A stretch of 57,247 bases of DNA from assembly GCA_964399035.1 (NCBI GenBank), contig CAYNPH010000051.1, forward strand, positions 1 through 57,247, read 5' to 3'. This stretch comes from WAOL01 sp964399035 (lineage in GTDB: Archaea; Thermoproteota; Thermoprotei_A; Sulfolobales; NBVN01). Of the stretch, positions 49,258 to 57,101 are shown in pieces (the first letter of the stretch is position 1; the number at the start of each line of letters is the position of its first letter). The position numbers and the translations under genes are program-made. A model generated the notes under the pieces. That model saw only the letters and a program-made list of their open reading frames with translations, had not been told where the DNA came from and made no database searches.

Positions 49258-50886
49258 TTATGCTTGAGCTTTTTTCTTCATAAGTTCATTGATGGCCAGT
49301 TGGTCTATGGTTCTTTCCTTGATCTCCTTTTTGAGCAGCTCTATGAACTCCCTTAACGGTACGTTGCTCGCTTGCTTGTTGCCTCTTGCCCTCACAGTCA
49401 CGGTTCCTTGCTTGGCTTCCCTAGGACCTACTAGTATCAGGTAGGGTATCGCCTCGTCGTAGGCCCTCCTTATCTTCTTTGAGGGGGTCTCATCGCCTAA
49501 GTCGACGTCCACCCTTACTCCTTGGGCCTTGAGTTCCTCAGCAACTGTTACTGCGTATTCCTTCGCCGCGCTCCTAACCGGTATGACTCTGACCTGGATT
49601 GGGCTTAGCCACGTGGGTAGGCGGCCAGCGAATTCCTCTATTATTATCGCCATGAATCGCTCGACGCTGCCCAATACCGCCCTATGGATCATGACGGGCC
49701 TCTTCTTGCTTCCATCCTTATCCACGTACTCCAGCCCAAACCTCTCGGGTAAGGCGAAGTCTACCTGTATGGTGCTGCACTGCCACCACCTCCCTAGGCT
49801 GTCCCGGAAGTGCACGTCTATCTTGGGGCCGTAGAACGCACCCTCACCCTCCTTGATCTCGTAGGGCAGTCCCAGCTCATCCATAGCTGCCTTTAACGCG
49901 TTGGTTGCTTTCTCCCACATTTCCTCAGTCCCTATGTGTTCCTCAGGCATGGTTGAGAGGTTCATGCGGACGTCCTCGCCCTTAAAGCCGAAGGTCTCTA
50001 GTACGTGGAGTATTTCCTTGAGGATCGCCTTTATCTCGTCCTTCACCTGGTCCTCCCTTAGGAACACGTGGCCGTCGTCCTGCGTGAAGCCCCTTACCCT
50101 AAGTAGTCCGTAGAGTTCGCCGCGCTTCTCCCACCTGTACACCGTGCCGAACTCTGATAGCCTCACGGGTAAGTCTCTGTATGACCGTGGCGCTGACTTA
50201 TACACCAGTATGTGGCCGGGGCAGTTCATGGGCTTTATACCGTATTCCTCCCCCTCAACCTTAGCTAGAACCATCTTGTCCCTGTAGAGGTAGTAGTGAC
50301 CGCTGACCTTCCATATGGTTGACCTGAAGACGTGGGGGGTGTATACCTCCTCGTACCCTAGCTTCGCGTTGACTTCCCTTATGAACTTAATCAGCTCCTC
50401 CCTAATGATCTGGCCTTTGGGGTGATAAATTACTAGGCCAGGACCCACTTCCTCGTGGAAGGAGAATAGCCCTAACTTCTGACCGATGACCCTGTGATCT
50501 CTTCTCGAGGCTTCCTCGAACCACTCAAGCCATTCCTTAAGCCCTGCCTCATCCTTAAACGCCACACCAATGAGCCTCACGAGGCTCACGTTCGTCGCCG
50601 GGTTATGTGCTGAGACATTAAGGATCCTCACGGCACCTACCCTAGTTTCTGATGGTTTAACTCCCGGCTCTAGGTGTGCTTTGAAACTGTTTACCGCGTA
50701 AATGCTTGAATACCCTAGGAGCTGCAGGAGGTTGTCGCCCTGAATGTTCTCTTCCCCTAACGCACGTATTCGGGCGCCCTTCCCCTCTATGGCCAGTATC
50801 CTCTCCTCTAGCCTCCTCACTTCCTCCTCGCTGGGCCACCTCCCCTTGAGGGGTTCGAAGTCGCATTTAAAGCCCCTGTCATCCAC
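49258..50886 (-). CDS. thrS: Threonyl-tRNA synthetase, catalytic type without editing domain
   Basis: A class II synthetase charging tRNA-Thr. Motifs are VGPGLVIYHPKGQIIREEL (motif 1 region), FGTVYRWEKRGELYGLLRVRGFTQDDGH (motif 2) and MIHRAVLGSVERFMAIIIEEFAG (motif 3); zinc ligands lie in KPMNCPGH and nearby His. The C-terminal anticodon domain ends near PLREFIELLKKEI. The archaeal N-terminal editing domain is absent, as in the crenarchaeal ThrRS-1 that works with a separate editing protein. GTG 50886 is only a minimal start: homologous-looking sequence (LARAALLLQKAVNDELGDLL) continues upstream in frame to about 50998 without ATG, GTG or TTG. Confidence 0.93.
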   Translation of the reverse strand: MDDRGFKCDFEPLKGRWPSEEEVRRLEERILAIEGKGARIRALGEENIQGDNLLQLLGYSSIYAVNSFKAHLEPGVKPSETRVGAVRILNVSAHNPATNVSLVRLIGVAFKDEAGLKEWLEWFEEASRRDHRVIGQKLGLFSFHEEVGPGLVIYHPKGQIIREELIKFIREVNAKLGYEEVYTPHVFRSTIWKVSGHYYLYRDKMVLAKVEGEEYGIKPMNCPGHILVYKSAPRSYRDLPVRLSEFGTVYRWEKRGELYGLLRVRGFTQDDGHVFLREDQVKDEIKAILKEILHVLETFGFKGEDVRMNLSTMPEEHIGTEEMWEKATNALKAAMDELGLPYEIKEGEGAFYGPKIDVHFRDSLGRWWQCSTIQVDFALPERFGLEYVDKDGSKKRPVMIHRAVLGSVERFMAIIIEEFAGRLPTWLSPIQVRVIPVRSAAKEYAVTVAEELKAQGVRVDVDLGDETPSKKIRRAYDEAIPYLILVGPREAKQGTVTVRARGNKQASNVPLREFIELLKKEIKERTIDQLAINELMKKKAQA

Positions 50887-51041
50887 GCCGCATCCTAGGG
50901 GCTTTAGGAGGTCACCGAGTTCGTCGTTAACCGCTTTCTGCAGCAGTAGCGCGGCCCTGGCGAGGAGGGTTATGTCCAGGTTAATTATCTTGTTTGGCGT
51001 GACATCACACCACCACGCACGACTAATGGATTAGGGACGCC

Positions 51042-51455
51042 TTAAAATACTTGCTGACCGTGCCTGTGGCGGTGTCTTGGTGGAGGGCCGTAGGGACTCA
51101 TTGGGGGAACCTTACCCGTAAGTTGGTCAAGTATGAGTTTCACGGCGTCCCGAACCCTCATCCCTGGCGGGACTATCGCAGACTTCATGCCGAGGGTCGA
51201 GATCATTGCTGAGGCATTGGGGCCGAACGCCGGCCCCGCCACAACCTCACACCCCTCCTCGGCCAGCATCTTGGTTACGCGGACACCGACGCCTCCGCCG
51301 TAGGTTAAGGCACTGTTCTTGATCGTCTTAACGTGTCTTACCTCGCCTGACTCGCTTATGTCCACGATTACGAAGGCTGGTGCCCTACCGAAACGCGAGG
51401 CAGTTACCGCGTCTAGGCCCTCACCCTGATCCACGGCTATACCTACCCGAACCAT
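51042..51455 (-). CDS. NifX/NifB-type dinitrogenase cofactor-binding-like protein
   Basis: A 137-residue protein with the single-domain RNase H-like fold of the NifX/NafY family: GIAVDQGEGLDAVTASRFGRAPAFVIVDI, TYGGGVGVRVTKMLAEEGCEVVAGPAFGPNASAMI and RDAVKLILDQLTG. The C-terminus PPPRHRHRHG is His-rich and probably binds metal. No nitrogenase gene is present. In many anaerobic archaea and bacteria such proteins sit beside MinD-type ATPases with ferredoxin inserts, as here, and are thought to handle Fe-S or other metal cofactors. The end of the gene overlaps the probable thrS promoter. Confidence 0.88.
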   Translation of the reverse strand: MVRVGIAVDQGEGLDAVTASRFGRAPAFVIVDISESGEVRHVKTIKNSALTYGGGVGVRVTKMLAEEGCEVVAGPAFGPNASAMISTLGMKSAIVPPGMRVRDAVKLILDQLTGKVPPMSPYGPPPRHRHRHGQQVF

Positions 51456-51540
51456 TGCCGGACACCTTGACTTTTCGACTAGTCTTAATTATCTCTACCG
51501 AAGAAGCCTTATTAGCTTGACGTTCATATGCACGGTTGAT

Positions 51541-52518
51541 TTATTGGGGAGGCGGTATAATCTCCGGCACGTAGGGTTGCGGGTTGACCGGCACGTACTT
51601 AAGCTGCCATGAACTCCAGCCCCTAATCACGCGCCCTATGATCTTATCCACGACGCTCCTCACCGCGGCCGCCGCTAGGGAGTCAGGGTACGCCCGAGTT
51701 ACGGGGGAGAGCCTAGCTATAGCCTTAGGCACGACGTCGTCGTAGGGTATACTTCCTAGGAAGTCAATGTTCTCCTTGACAGCGTACTCGATTATCTTAG
51801 CCTCCATGGTCTCGCTAAGTCCTGACTTGTTAATCACTAGGGCAGCAGGAAGGCTGAAGTGCTTGACCACCCTATGAACCCTCATGAGATCTTCCAGCGA
51901 CGCAGGTGTCGGCTCAGCAACTAGGATCGCTGCCGATGCGCCTGCTAGTGATGCCACCACCTGGCAACCTATGCCTGCCGCCGCATCAACAACGTATACT
52001 TCCGTGTCGTTACCCCAGAGCTTCCTTGCTAGGGTCTTAACCTCCGTCACCAGCTTGCCGGAGTTTGGGCGTCCAGGGGCGAGCTTGGCCCCGGCTATGC
52101 GTACCCCGCCCACGCGGGTGGTTCCCGCACGTATCCTTCCTGAGGATACCTTAACCCTAGTTATTGCCTTCACCGGGCACACGAGTGAGCAGGTTGCGCA
52201 CCCCTCGCAGAGGAGTTCGTTTACCCTGTACTTGCCGGTTCCCTTATCCTTAAGTATTGCCTTGTACAGGCAGGCCTCCGCGCATGCCCCGCACCCCACG
52301 CACTTAACGTCGTTTATCCTCGCTACCCACCCCTCATAGTAGTCCTCCTCAACACGCCATTCAGCACCTCCCAACACTAAATGGAGGTTCGGCGCATCAG
52401 CATCCGCATCAACCGCGGTCACCTTAACGCCTAATTCCTTAAGCCTCAGAGCTAATTCTGCTGAAATTAGGGTCTTACCGACGCCTCCCTTCCCCGAAGC
52501 TATTACCAACTCGATCAA
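51541..52518 (-). CDS. MinD-superfamily P-loop ATPase with inserted ferredoxin domain (second copy)
   Basis: A 325-residue protein. Deviant Walker A SGKGGVGKTLIS (residues 8-19) precedes switch I VDADADAPN, then an inserted 2[4Fe-4S] domain (CVGCGACAEAC and CEGCATCSLVCP, about 73-115), then VVDAAAGIGCQVVASLAGA and AEPTPASLEDLMR typical of MinD/Mrp ATPases. It is a tandem paralogue of the 52522 gene (three bases apart), with a 20-residue Pro-rich extension at the end. The family (COG1149) is linked to metal-cofactor handling, but the reaction is unproven. Confidence 0.9.
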   Translation of the reverse strand: MIELVIASGKGGVGKTLISAELALRLKELGVKVTAVDADADAPNLHLVLGGAEWRVEEDYYEGWVARINDVKCVGCGACAEACLYKAILKDKGTGKYRVNELLCEGCATCSLVCPVKAITRVKVSSGRIRAGTTRVGGVRIAGAKLAPGRPNSGKLVTEVKTLARKLWGNDTEVYVVDAAAGIGCQVVASLAGASAAILVAEPTPASLEDLMRVHRVVKHFSLPAALVINKSGLSETMEAKIIEYAVKENIDFLGSIPYDDVVPKAIARLSPVTRAYPDSLAAAAVRSVVDKIIGRVIRGWSSWQLKYVPVNPQPYVPEIIPPPQ

Positions 52519-52521
52519 GCA

Positions 52522-53418
52522 TCACGCACCCCGCACGGAAGCTATTAAGGCGACAGCGCTTGCGAGAGACCTTAACTCCTGCCCTGCCGCACTCCCCTCC
52601 CTTAACACCAGCGGCTCTCCACTCACATACGCATGAACCACCTCATCACTGTAAGGGATCCTAGCAACGACCGGTACCCCGTACCTACTCACAACCCCGG
52701 CAACGATATTTTCAGGCGCTAACCCATGCTTATTCACGACCACCCACGTCCGCACACCTAGCTTGGACGTCAGCTCAAGTATCGCGTCTAGGTCGTGAGC
52801 ACCTAGCGGTGTTGGCTCAGTTACCGCGAGCACTAAGTCAGCCGTGCTTAAAGCTTGGGACACCGCTATCCCGGTCCCAGCCGCCGTGTCGATCACAAGG
52901 AAGTCTGCGTTCTCCTCACTAGCTAAGTTAATGGCTTCCTCCCTAGCAACTATCACTGCTGGAGCGACGTGCTCCTCACCTTCCCTCAGCCTCCCAGAAA
53001 CAAGTGTTAAGGTGATATTACCAAAACGTGCCTTACCCACACTCACCTCACCTATCACCCTCCACCCCCTACGGATGGCGCCGAACCTACATGCGTGGAA
53101 ACAGGCCCCGCACCCGCTACACAGCCTTGGTATCAGGAATGGCTTACCACCCCTAACACTAATCAATGCCCCCGTATCACAGACGCTCGTACACGCCCCG
53201 CACGCAACACACTTACCGTAATCTATGAAGGGAATCGAAACCTTAATTGGCTCCACAACCTTAAGCTCCACCCCCAGAAGGAGGTGATCAACACAGCCCT
53301 CAACATCTAGATCCGCGAGCACAACCCTATACCCGCTAGACGCTAGCGCCACCGCAAGGTTCACCGCCACCGTGGACTTACCCGTGCCGCCCTTGCCGCC
53401 CGTTACCGCCACCGCCAT
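52522..53418 (-). CDS. MinD-superfamily P-loop ATPase with inserted ferredoxin domain (first copy)
   Basis: A 298-residue protein. Walker A TGGKGGTGKSTVAVN opens it and VLADLDVEGCVDH follows. The ferredoxin insert has CVACGACTSVC and CSGCGACFHAC, i.e. both 4Fe-4S motifs with Asp or Arg where Pro usually follows the last Cys. DFLVIDTAAGTGIAVSQAL and VTEPTPLGAHDLDAILEL complete the MinD core. ATG 53418 follows GGTGATGG; TTG 53421 is also in frame. It is the first gene of a three-gene unit with the 51541 ATPase and the NifX-like protein. An upstream TATA-like CTTTATTATT lies near 53466-53475. Confidence 0.9.
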   Translation of the reverse strand: MAVAVTGGKGGTGKSTVAVNLAVALASSGYRVVLADLDVEGCVDHLLLGVELKVVEPIKVSIPFIDYGKCVACGACTSVCDTGALISVRGGKPFLIPRLCSGCGACFHACRFGAIRRGWRVIGEVSVGKARFGNITLTLVSGRLREGEEHVAPAVIVAREEAINLASEENADFLVIDTAAGTGIAVSQALSTADLVLAVTEPTPLGAHDLDAILELTSKLGVRTWVVVNKHGLAPENIVAGVVSRYGVPVVARIPYSDEVVHAYVSGEPLVLREGSAAGQELRSLASAVALIASVRGA

Positions 53419-53510
53419 CAAGGCCCATCACCGTATACTATTTACATCATTTCAGATTAGTCTAAGAATAATAAAGCTATTGCAACCGTAAATCACTCAA
53501 TTATACAAAA

Positions 53511-53520
53511 GATTATAAGC
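53511..53520 (+). promoter_or_regulatory. TATA box in front of the long hairpin
   Basis: GATTATAAGC (with AAAA before it) is centred about 26 bases before 53542, the first base of the long hairpin. The MFS gene at 53719 has its own TATA-like TTCTTAATATG near 53672-53682, so this box appears to serve the hairpin. Confidence 0.5.
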
Positions 53521-53541
53521 CGCGAAAACACCCCTAATTAC

Positions 53542-53616
53542 GGGGGTGAGAGCCATGGTCGCGGGGGTCAAGATCTAGTAGGTCTTGACCCTCGGGGCCA
53601 TGGCTTTTTCACCCTC
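53542..53616 (+). ncRNA. Candidate small hairpin RNA, about 75 bases
   Basis: The segment folds into one long hairpin. GGGGGTG (53542-53548) pairs with CACCCTC (53610-53616, one G-T pair). AGCCATGG (53551-53558) pairs with CCATGGCT (53598-53605). 53559-53562 pairs with 53594-53597 with one mismatch. GGGGGTCAAGA (53563-53573) pairs with TCTTGACCCTC (53583-53593, one G-T pair). The loop is TCTAGTAGG (53574-53582). The only asymmetry is a T-rich bulge on the 3' side. CACCCC at 53529-53534 could pair with GGGGTG instead, but lies upstream of the expected transcript start. It could be a regulatory RNA or a protein-binding palindrome. It is not a tRNA, as there is no T-loop. Confidence 0.5.
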
Positions 53617-53718
53617 TTAGCTTGTTGTTGAATCTGAAGGCGTTCGCGATTTAATCGGTTTGGTTTCCTCATTCTTAATATGTGTTCCCTGCCTTACCTT
53701 ATCTGAGGTCCATGCTGA

Positions 53719-54858
53719 GTGAGGGGCTGGCCTAGACAGCAGGAGTTACTCAGCGGTGCTGAGTCGTGGAGGCTTGGCTTCTATGCTTACGCCTTGCTGT
53801 CCAACATGGTTTTCGGGATGTACATCGTCGCTAGTAGGGATTTAGTTAAGCAGGTTTTAGGTAATGACTACAGCTTCATTAGTTTCTTGATTGCCGCTGA
53901 GAACATGCCAGCAATATTTTCCGTTGTTGCTGGCGGTCTGAGCGATGTTTTAGGACGTAAGGGCTTGATCCTGCTGGGTCTTGCGGGCGTGCCAGCCTTA
54001 GCTTTGATGTACGTCGCACCTATTGATGTTCTCCCGGTGCTTGCTGGGACGTATGTGACGTTCTGGACTATCTCAATACCCTCAGTTATGGGTACGTTGC
54101 TCGACAGGACTAGGTCCTCCAGCATGCATTACTCAATATACGCGATGTTCGGATCCGTGGGGTGGGGTTTAAGCGGGGTCCTAGCTGGTTTCCTTGCTGG
54201 GGCCTTCGGCGATAGAATCGTGTTCGTTGTTGCTGCTGCACTCCTCGGCACTGGCCTCATGTTCGCCTACGCTACCCACCCGGGTGGTGGGGGCGGGGTT
54301 TCGGCCCGTGATGTGCTTGCTGGGGCGAAGCTTGTGTTGCTTCCGTTGCTTGCTGCGGCAACGTCCATAGCGGCTGCCGACGGCTTTTACGGTGTGTTCT
54401 CATTAAAGCTCCGGGACATCGCGGGCTCATCGGAGGTCTTCGGGCTACTATACACTACGCTCCCTGCACTCGTGGGGGTCTTTGCTAGGCCTGCTGCCGG
54501 CGTTGTGACCGAAAGGCTTGGGGCGCTAAGGTCATTCTTTTGCGTGGTTGCCTCGTACGCGGTGGTGCTTCCCTTGATGGCCGTTACGTCCGGGCCAGTG
54601 GCCGTTATGTTCTGGATCCTTCCCCTCTGGCCTTTCCTTGATCAGTCGATGGTTATGCTCATATCACGCTCCCTCCCGGGTTGCCTGCAGGGCCTTGCCG
54701 CCGGTGTCGTTAATACTGCGTACTCCTTAGCTGGCCTGCTAGTACTTATGGCCGCCCTCACGCCCGCCTTCAGTAGCCTGTACGTTGCCGCGGTGACGGC
54801 GCTGTTCTTCCTGGGCATTGCCTCACTCGCGTTGTTTGCGTCAAGGCTACGTCACTAG
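53719..54858 (+). CDS. Major facilitator superfamily transporter
   Basis: A 379-residue twelve-helix permease. GGLSDVLGRKGLILLGLAG is a clear MFS motif A, and VGWGLSGVLAGFLAGAFGDRI ends the first half. LYTTLPALVGVFARPAAGVVTERLGALRSFFCV repeats the motif in the second half. Substrate unknown. GTG 53719 is the start. It overlaps another MFS gene tail to tail by 12 bases; the two proteins differ in sequence. Confidence 0.87.
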   Translation: MRGWPRQQELLSGAESWRLGFYAYALLSNMVFGMYIVASRDLVKQVLGNDYSFISFLIAAENMPAIFSVVAGGLSDVLGRKGLILLGLAGVPALALMYVAPIDVLPVLAGTYVTFWTISIPSVMGTLLDRTRSSSMHYSIYAMFGSVGWGLSGVLAGFLAGAFGDRIVFVVAAALLGTGLMFAYATHPGGGGGVSARDVLAGAKLVLLPLLAAATSIAAADGFYGVFSLKLRDIAGSSEVFGLLYTTLPALVGVFARPAAGVVTERLGALRSFFCVVASYAVVLPLMAVTSGPVAVMFWILPLWPFLDQSMVMLISRSLPGCLQGLAAGVVNTAYSLAGLLVLMAALTPAFSSLYVAAVTALFFLGIASLALFASRLRH

Positions 54859-56121
54859 GGCATTCTTAGCTCTGTAGTAGAGGGACGTAGCCGTTAGCAC
54901 TAGGGCCGATGCCAGTGCCGAGAGGGCGGCGTAGCCGTACGACCTTACGATTAATCCTGCAAGGAGTGAACCTATTATCGTTCCTAACCCCACCATCGCG
55001 TTGAGGTGCCCCAACCTCTCTCCCTTCCTCTCCTTTTCCGACATGGCCAGCACCACCGTTGTGAGTGAGGAGCTTATTGCTGTCCATGTTAACCCGATGG
55101 CGATGAAGCACGTGACAATTATTGGTAATGCACCCACGCTTCCCTTAAGTAGCAGTACGTATATCGGTAGCAGGAATATAGGGGCCCTAGCGGCCGCTGC
55201 TGTTATTAGTAGCTTCCATGCCTTACGGTAGTCACTTATTATGGGGTAAACAACCCTGTACGATATCGTTGACACTATAGAGGAAGTTAAGTACGTGGCG
55301 TAAACCTCAACGTCACTTAGCCCAACGCTCCTCATGAAGGCAGGCATTGGCGTGAAGAACAGGGATATGGCTGTGAAGAGCACCGCAGTACCTGTTAGGG
55401 TTAGGGGCAACCTCCTTTGAATATTCCTCCTAACGGCTCTCATGAAGTCCTGAATTAACCTGTGCATATTGTAAGCTATGCGCGGCGAGAAGAGTGCCGA
55501 GGGCAGGGGCCTTAGCCTGCCGGTAAGCTGGGGTATTAGCGAAATGAACGTAACGCGCCTTGGCTCCACGACAACGTACTTCTGAGGTACTAAGGCCGTC
55601 AGGATTACGAGAGCCGCTGATGTTGCGGCCGAACCAAGGAGTAGTTCCGGCGTCCCCACACGCACCCTAGCTAACGCTGCCGCAACATACCCAAGGACGA
55701 GGCCCGTGCTTGAATACGTGTTGTACTTAGTGACTGCGAGTGAGTCCTTGCCGTAGTAGTCCGTCATTATGGTCATCATTACTGGCGAGATCAGGGCTGA
55801 GGACGCCCCTACGATTCCGGAACCCGCGATTACTAAGGCAGGAACTGGCGGGATGCCCATTAACGCTAGCCCTGAGGACATACCACCTAACGCGAAGGCC
55901 AGCATCCCCCTCCTGCTTACCCTCCCTAAGAATACTGCGGGCCACACCCAACTCATGATGGTGAACGCCACGTTATACAGGAGGACGGAGAGCGAGAGCA
56001 TGAATGCTGAGCCCGTTAGGTCAAGGACGCGTATGGATCCGGCTAAGTTAGCGATCGATATCACTGCCGACGCGCCAGCCACTATGCAGGCTAACGCCAC
56101 CCGCTCAGCGACGCCGCCCAT
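54847..56121 (-). CDS. Major facilitator superfamily transporter
   Basis: About 424 residues, twelve helices. The N-terminal half has VFLGRVSRRGMLAFALGGMSSG as motif A, and the second half has MSEKERKGERLGHLNAMVGLGTIIGSLLAGLIVRSYG. I set the start at ATG 56121 (MGGVAERVALACIV), seven bases after GGGGGTGATGATG, a near-ideal ribosome binding site; the frame extends to GTG 56166. A long central cytoplasmic loop is basic. Substrate unknown. Confidence 0.85.
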   Translation of the reverse strand: MGGVAERVALACIVAGASAVISIANLAGSIRVLDLTGSAFMLSLSVLLYNVAFTIMSWVWPAVFLGRVSRRGMLAFALGGMSSGLALMGIPPVPALVIAGSGIVGASSALISPVMMTIMTDYYGKDSLAVTKYNTYSSTGLVLGYVAAALARVRVGTPELLLGSAATSAALVILTALVPQKYVVVEPRRVTFISLIPQLTGRLRPLPSALFSPRIAYNMHRLIQDFMRAVRRNIQRRLPLTLTGTAVLFTAISLFFTPMPAFMRSVGLSDVEVYATYLTSSIVSTISYRVVYPIISDYRKAWKLLITAAAARAPIFLLPIYVLLLKGSVGALPIIVTCFIAIGLTWTAISSSLTTVVLAMSEKERKGERLGHLNAMVGLGTIIGSLLAGLIVRSYGYAALSALASALVLTATSLYYRAKNALVT

Positions 56122-56341
56122 GACATCATCACCCCCGGGGCTCAGCCTAGGGTACACCGTCATCACTACGTGATCGTGCGCGCCTCCCAGCCAACCTAAT
56201 TAGTTGAGGCATCACCACCTATAAGGCTGAAGCTTAGGTTCACCACCCCCAAAATTCATTCACTCATAGACGATTTGTCTATAAAAATTGTGCGACCATC
56301 TTAAAAGCATCTTCAGCAGAAAAGCTATTGAGGTGACGTCC

Positions 56342-56932
56342 ATGAGCAGGACAAAATTAAGTTCCGGCGTAAGCAACGTCGCGATAGCCCTCCTAGTAAT
56401 CCCTCTAGTCCTCGGTGGAATAGCGTACACTGCCATGAATCCCCTAGCTCTGGGGAGCACTGCCGTGGACACTCCCCAAAGCACTGCGCTACCCACGCCA
56501 CTAACGAGTTACGGGGTGCAGGACAGGCAAATGATTAGGGAGCACTGCGAAAACGTAAGCACAGTGAGCATAGAGGGAACCATAGTTAACGTGAGCATAG
56601 GTACTGGCGGGAGAGCTACGGTAACCGTGGATGAGGGTAATGGTGAAATCAGCACGGTACTCGTAGGGGGTAGGTGGTTAGGCCCAAACAATACGCTCCT
56701 CACGCCTCCGGAGCTTGCAAACAAATTAAGCGTAGGGGAACATGTGACTGTTAAAGCATTCATAGCTTGCGACGGTGACGTTAGGGCAACAGAGATCAAC
56801 ATAGGCGGCATTACATACACACTGCTTCAGGGACCTCTAGCTCACGGGCCCCACGGCCACGGCGGTTGGAACGCGCACATACAGGGGCACCACGGTCAAT
56901 GCGGTTGTGGCGAATGCCATAACGGCAGCTGA
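56342..56932 (+). CDS. Secreted protein with His/Cys-rich metal-binding tail
   Basis: About 196 residues from ATG 56342 (GAGGTGA five bases upstream). A signal or anchor segment (residues ~12-35) precedes a small beta-rich domain with TVSIEGTIVNVSIGTGGRATVTVDEG and LSVGEHVTVKAFIACDG, which reads like an OB-type or NfeD-like barrel. The last 25 residues (HGPHGHGGWNAHIQGHHGQC, then GCGECHNG) hold seven His and three Cys, a likely metal-binding or metal-storage tail facing outside. A TATA-like CTATAAAAATT lies at 56279-56289. No family was recognised. Confidence 0.72.
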   Translation: MSRTKLSSGVSNVAIALLVIPLVLGGIAYTAMNPLALGSTAVDTPQSTALPTPLTSYGVQDRQMIREHCENVSTVSIEGTIVNVSIGTGGRATVTVDEGNGEISTVLVGGRWLGPNNTLLTPPELANKLSVGEHVTVKAFIACDGDVRATEINIGGITYTLLQGPLAHGPHGHGGWNAHIQGHHGQCGCGECHNGS

Positions 56933-56965
56933 TGTTTAACTAAAAAACTAACATATTTTTCCATA

Positions 56966-57050
56966 ACCCTACCCCCGCGTTAATTACTTGGTAATCCCGG
57001 TTCGGGATGGAGTACCCACTCCCGCGCCGCAACCATGGCGGTACCAGGGT
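56966..57050. ncRNA. Tandem hairpin segment enclosed by a terminal stem
   Basis: ACCCT (56966-56970) pairs with AGGGT (57046-57050) and encloses four small consecutive hairpins: ATTAC-ttg-GTAAT (56983-56995), TCCCG-gtt-CGGGA (56995-57007), GGAGT-accc-ACTCC (57009-57022) and CCGC-aaccatg-GCGG (57027-57041). The row of hairpins without a reading frame suggests a structured RNA or a regulatory region upstream of the 57102 gene. Strand cannot be decided. A TATA-like AATAAATAAA follows at 57051-57060. Confidence 0.3.
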
Positions 57051-57101
57051 AATAAATAAAGATGTGAAGCAAGCGTAAATCGTTGAGGACGGTGTGATGC
57101 T

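Noticed and set aside
53542..53616. tRNA, because a 7-pair terminal stem GGGGGTG/CACCCTC exists
   Set aside because: No T-arm with TTCGAATC-like loop, no D-arm and no anticodon stem of the right position; the interior is one continuous hairpin.
56940..57060. 5S rRNA-like sequence on the minus strand (CCATCCCGAACC)
   Set aside because: Only loop C resembles 5S rRNA. The terminal helix I and the loop E region cannot be formed, and the segment is too short.
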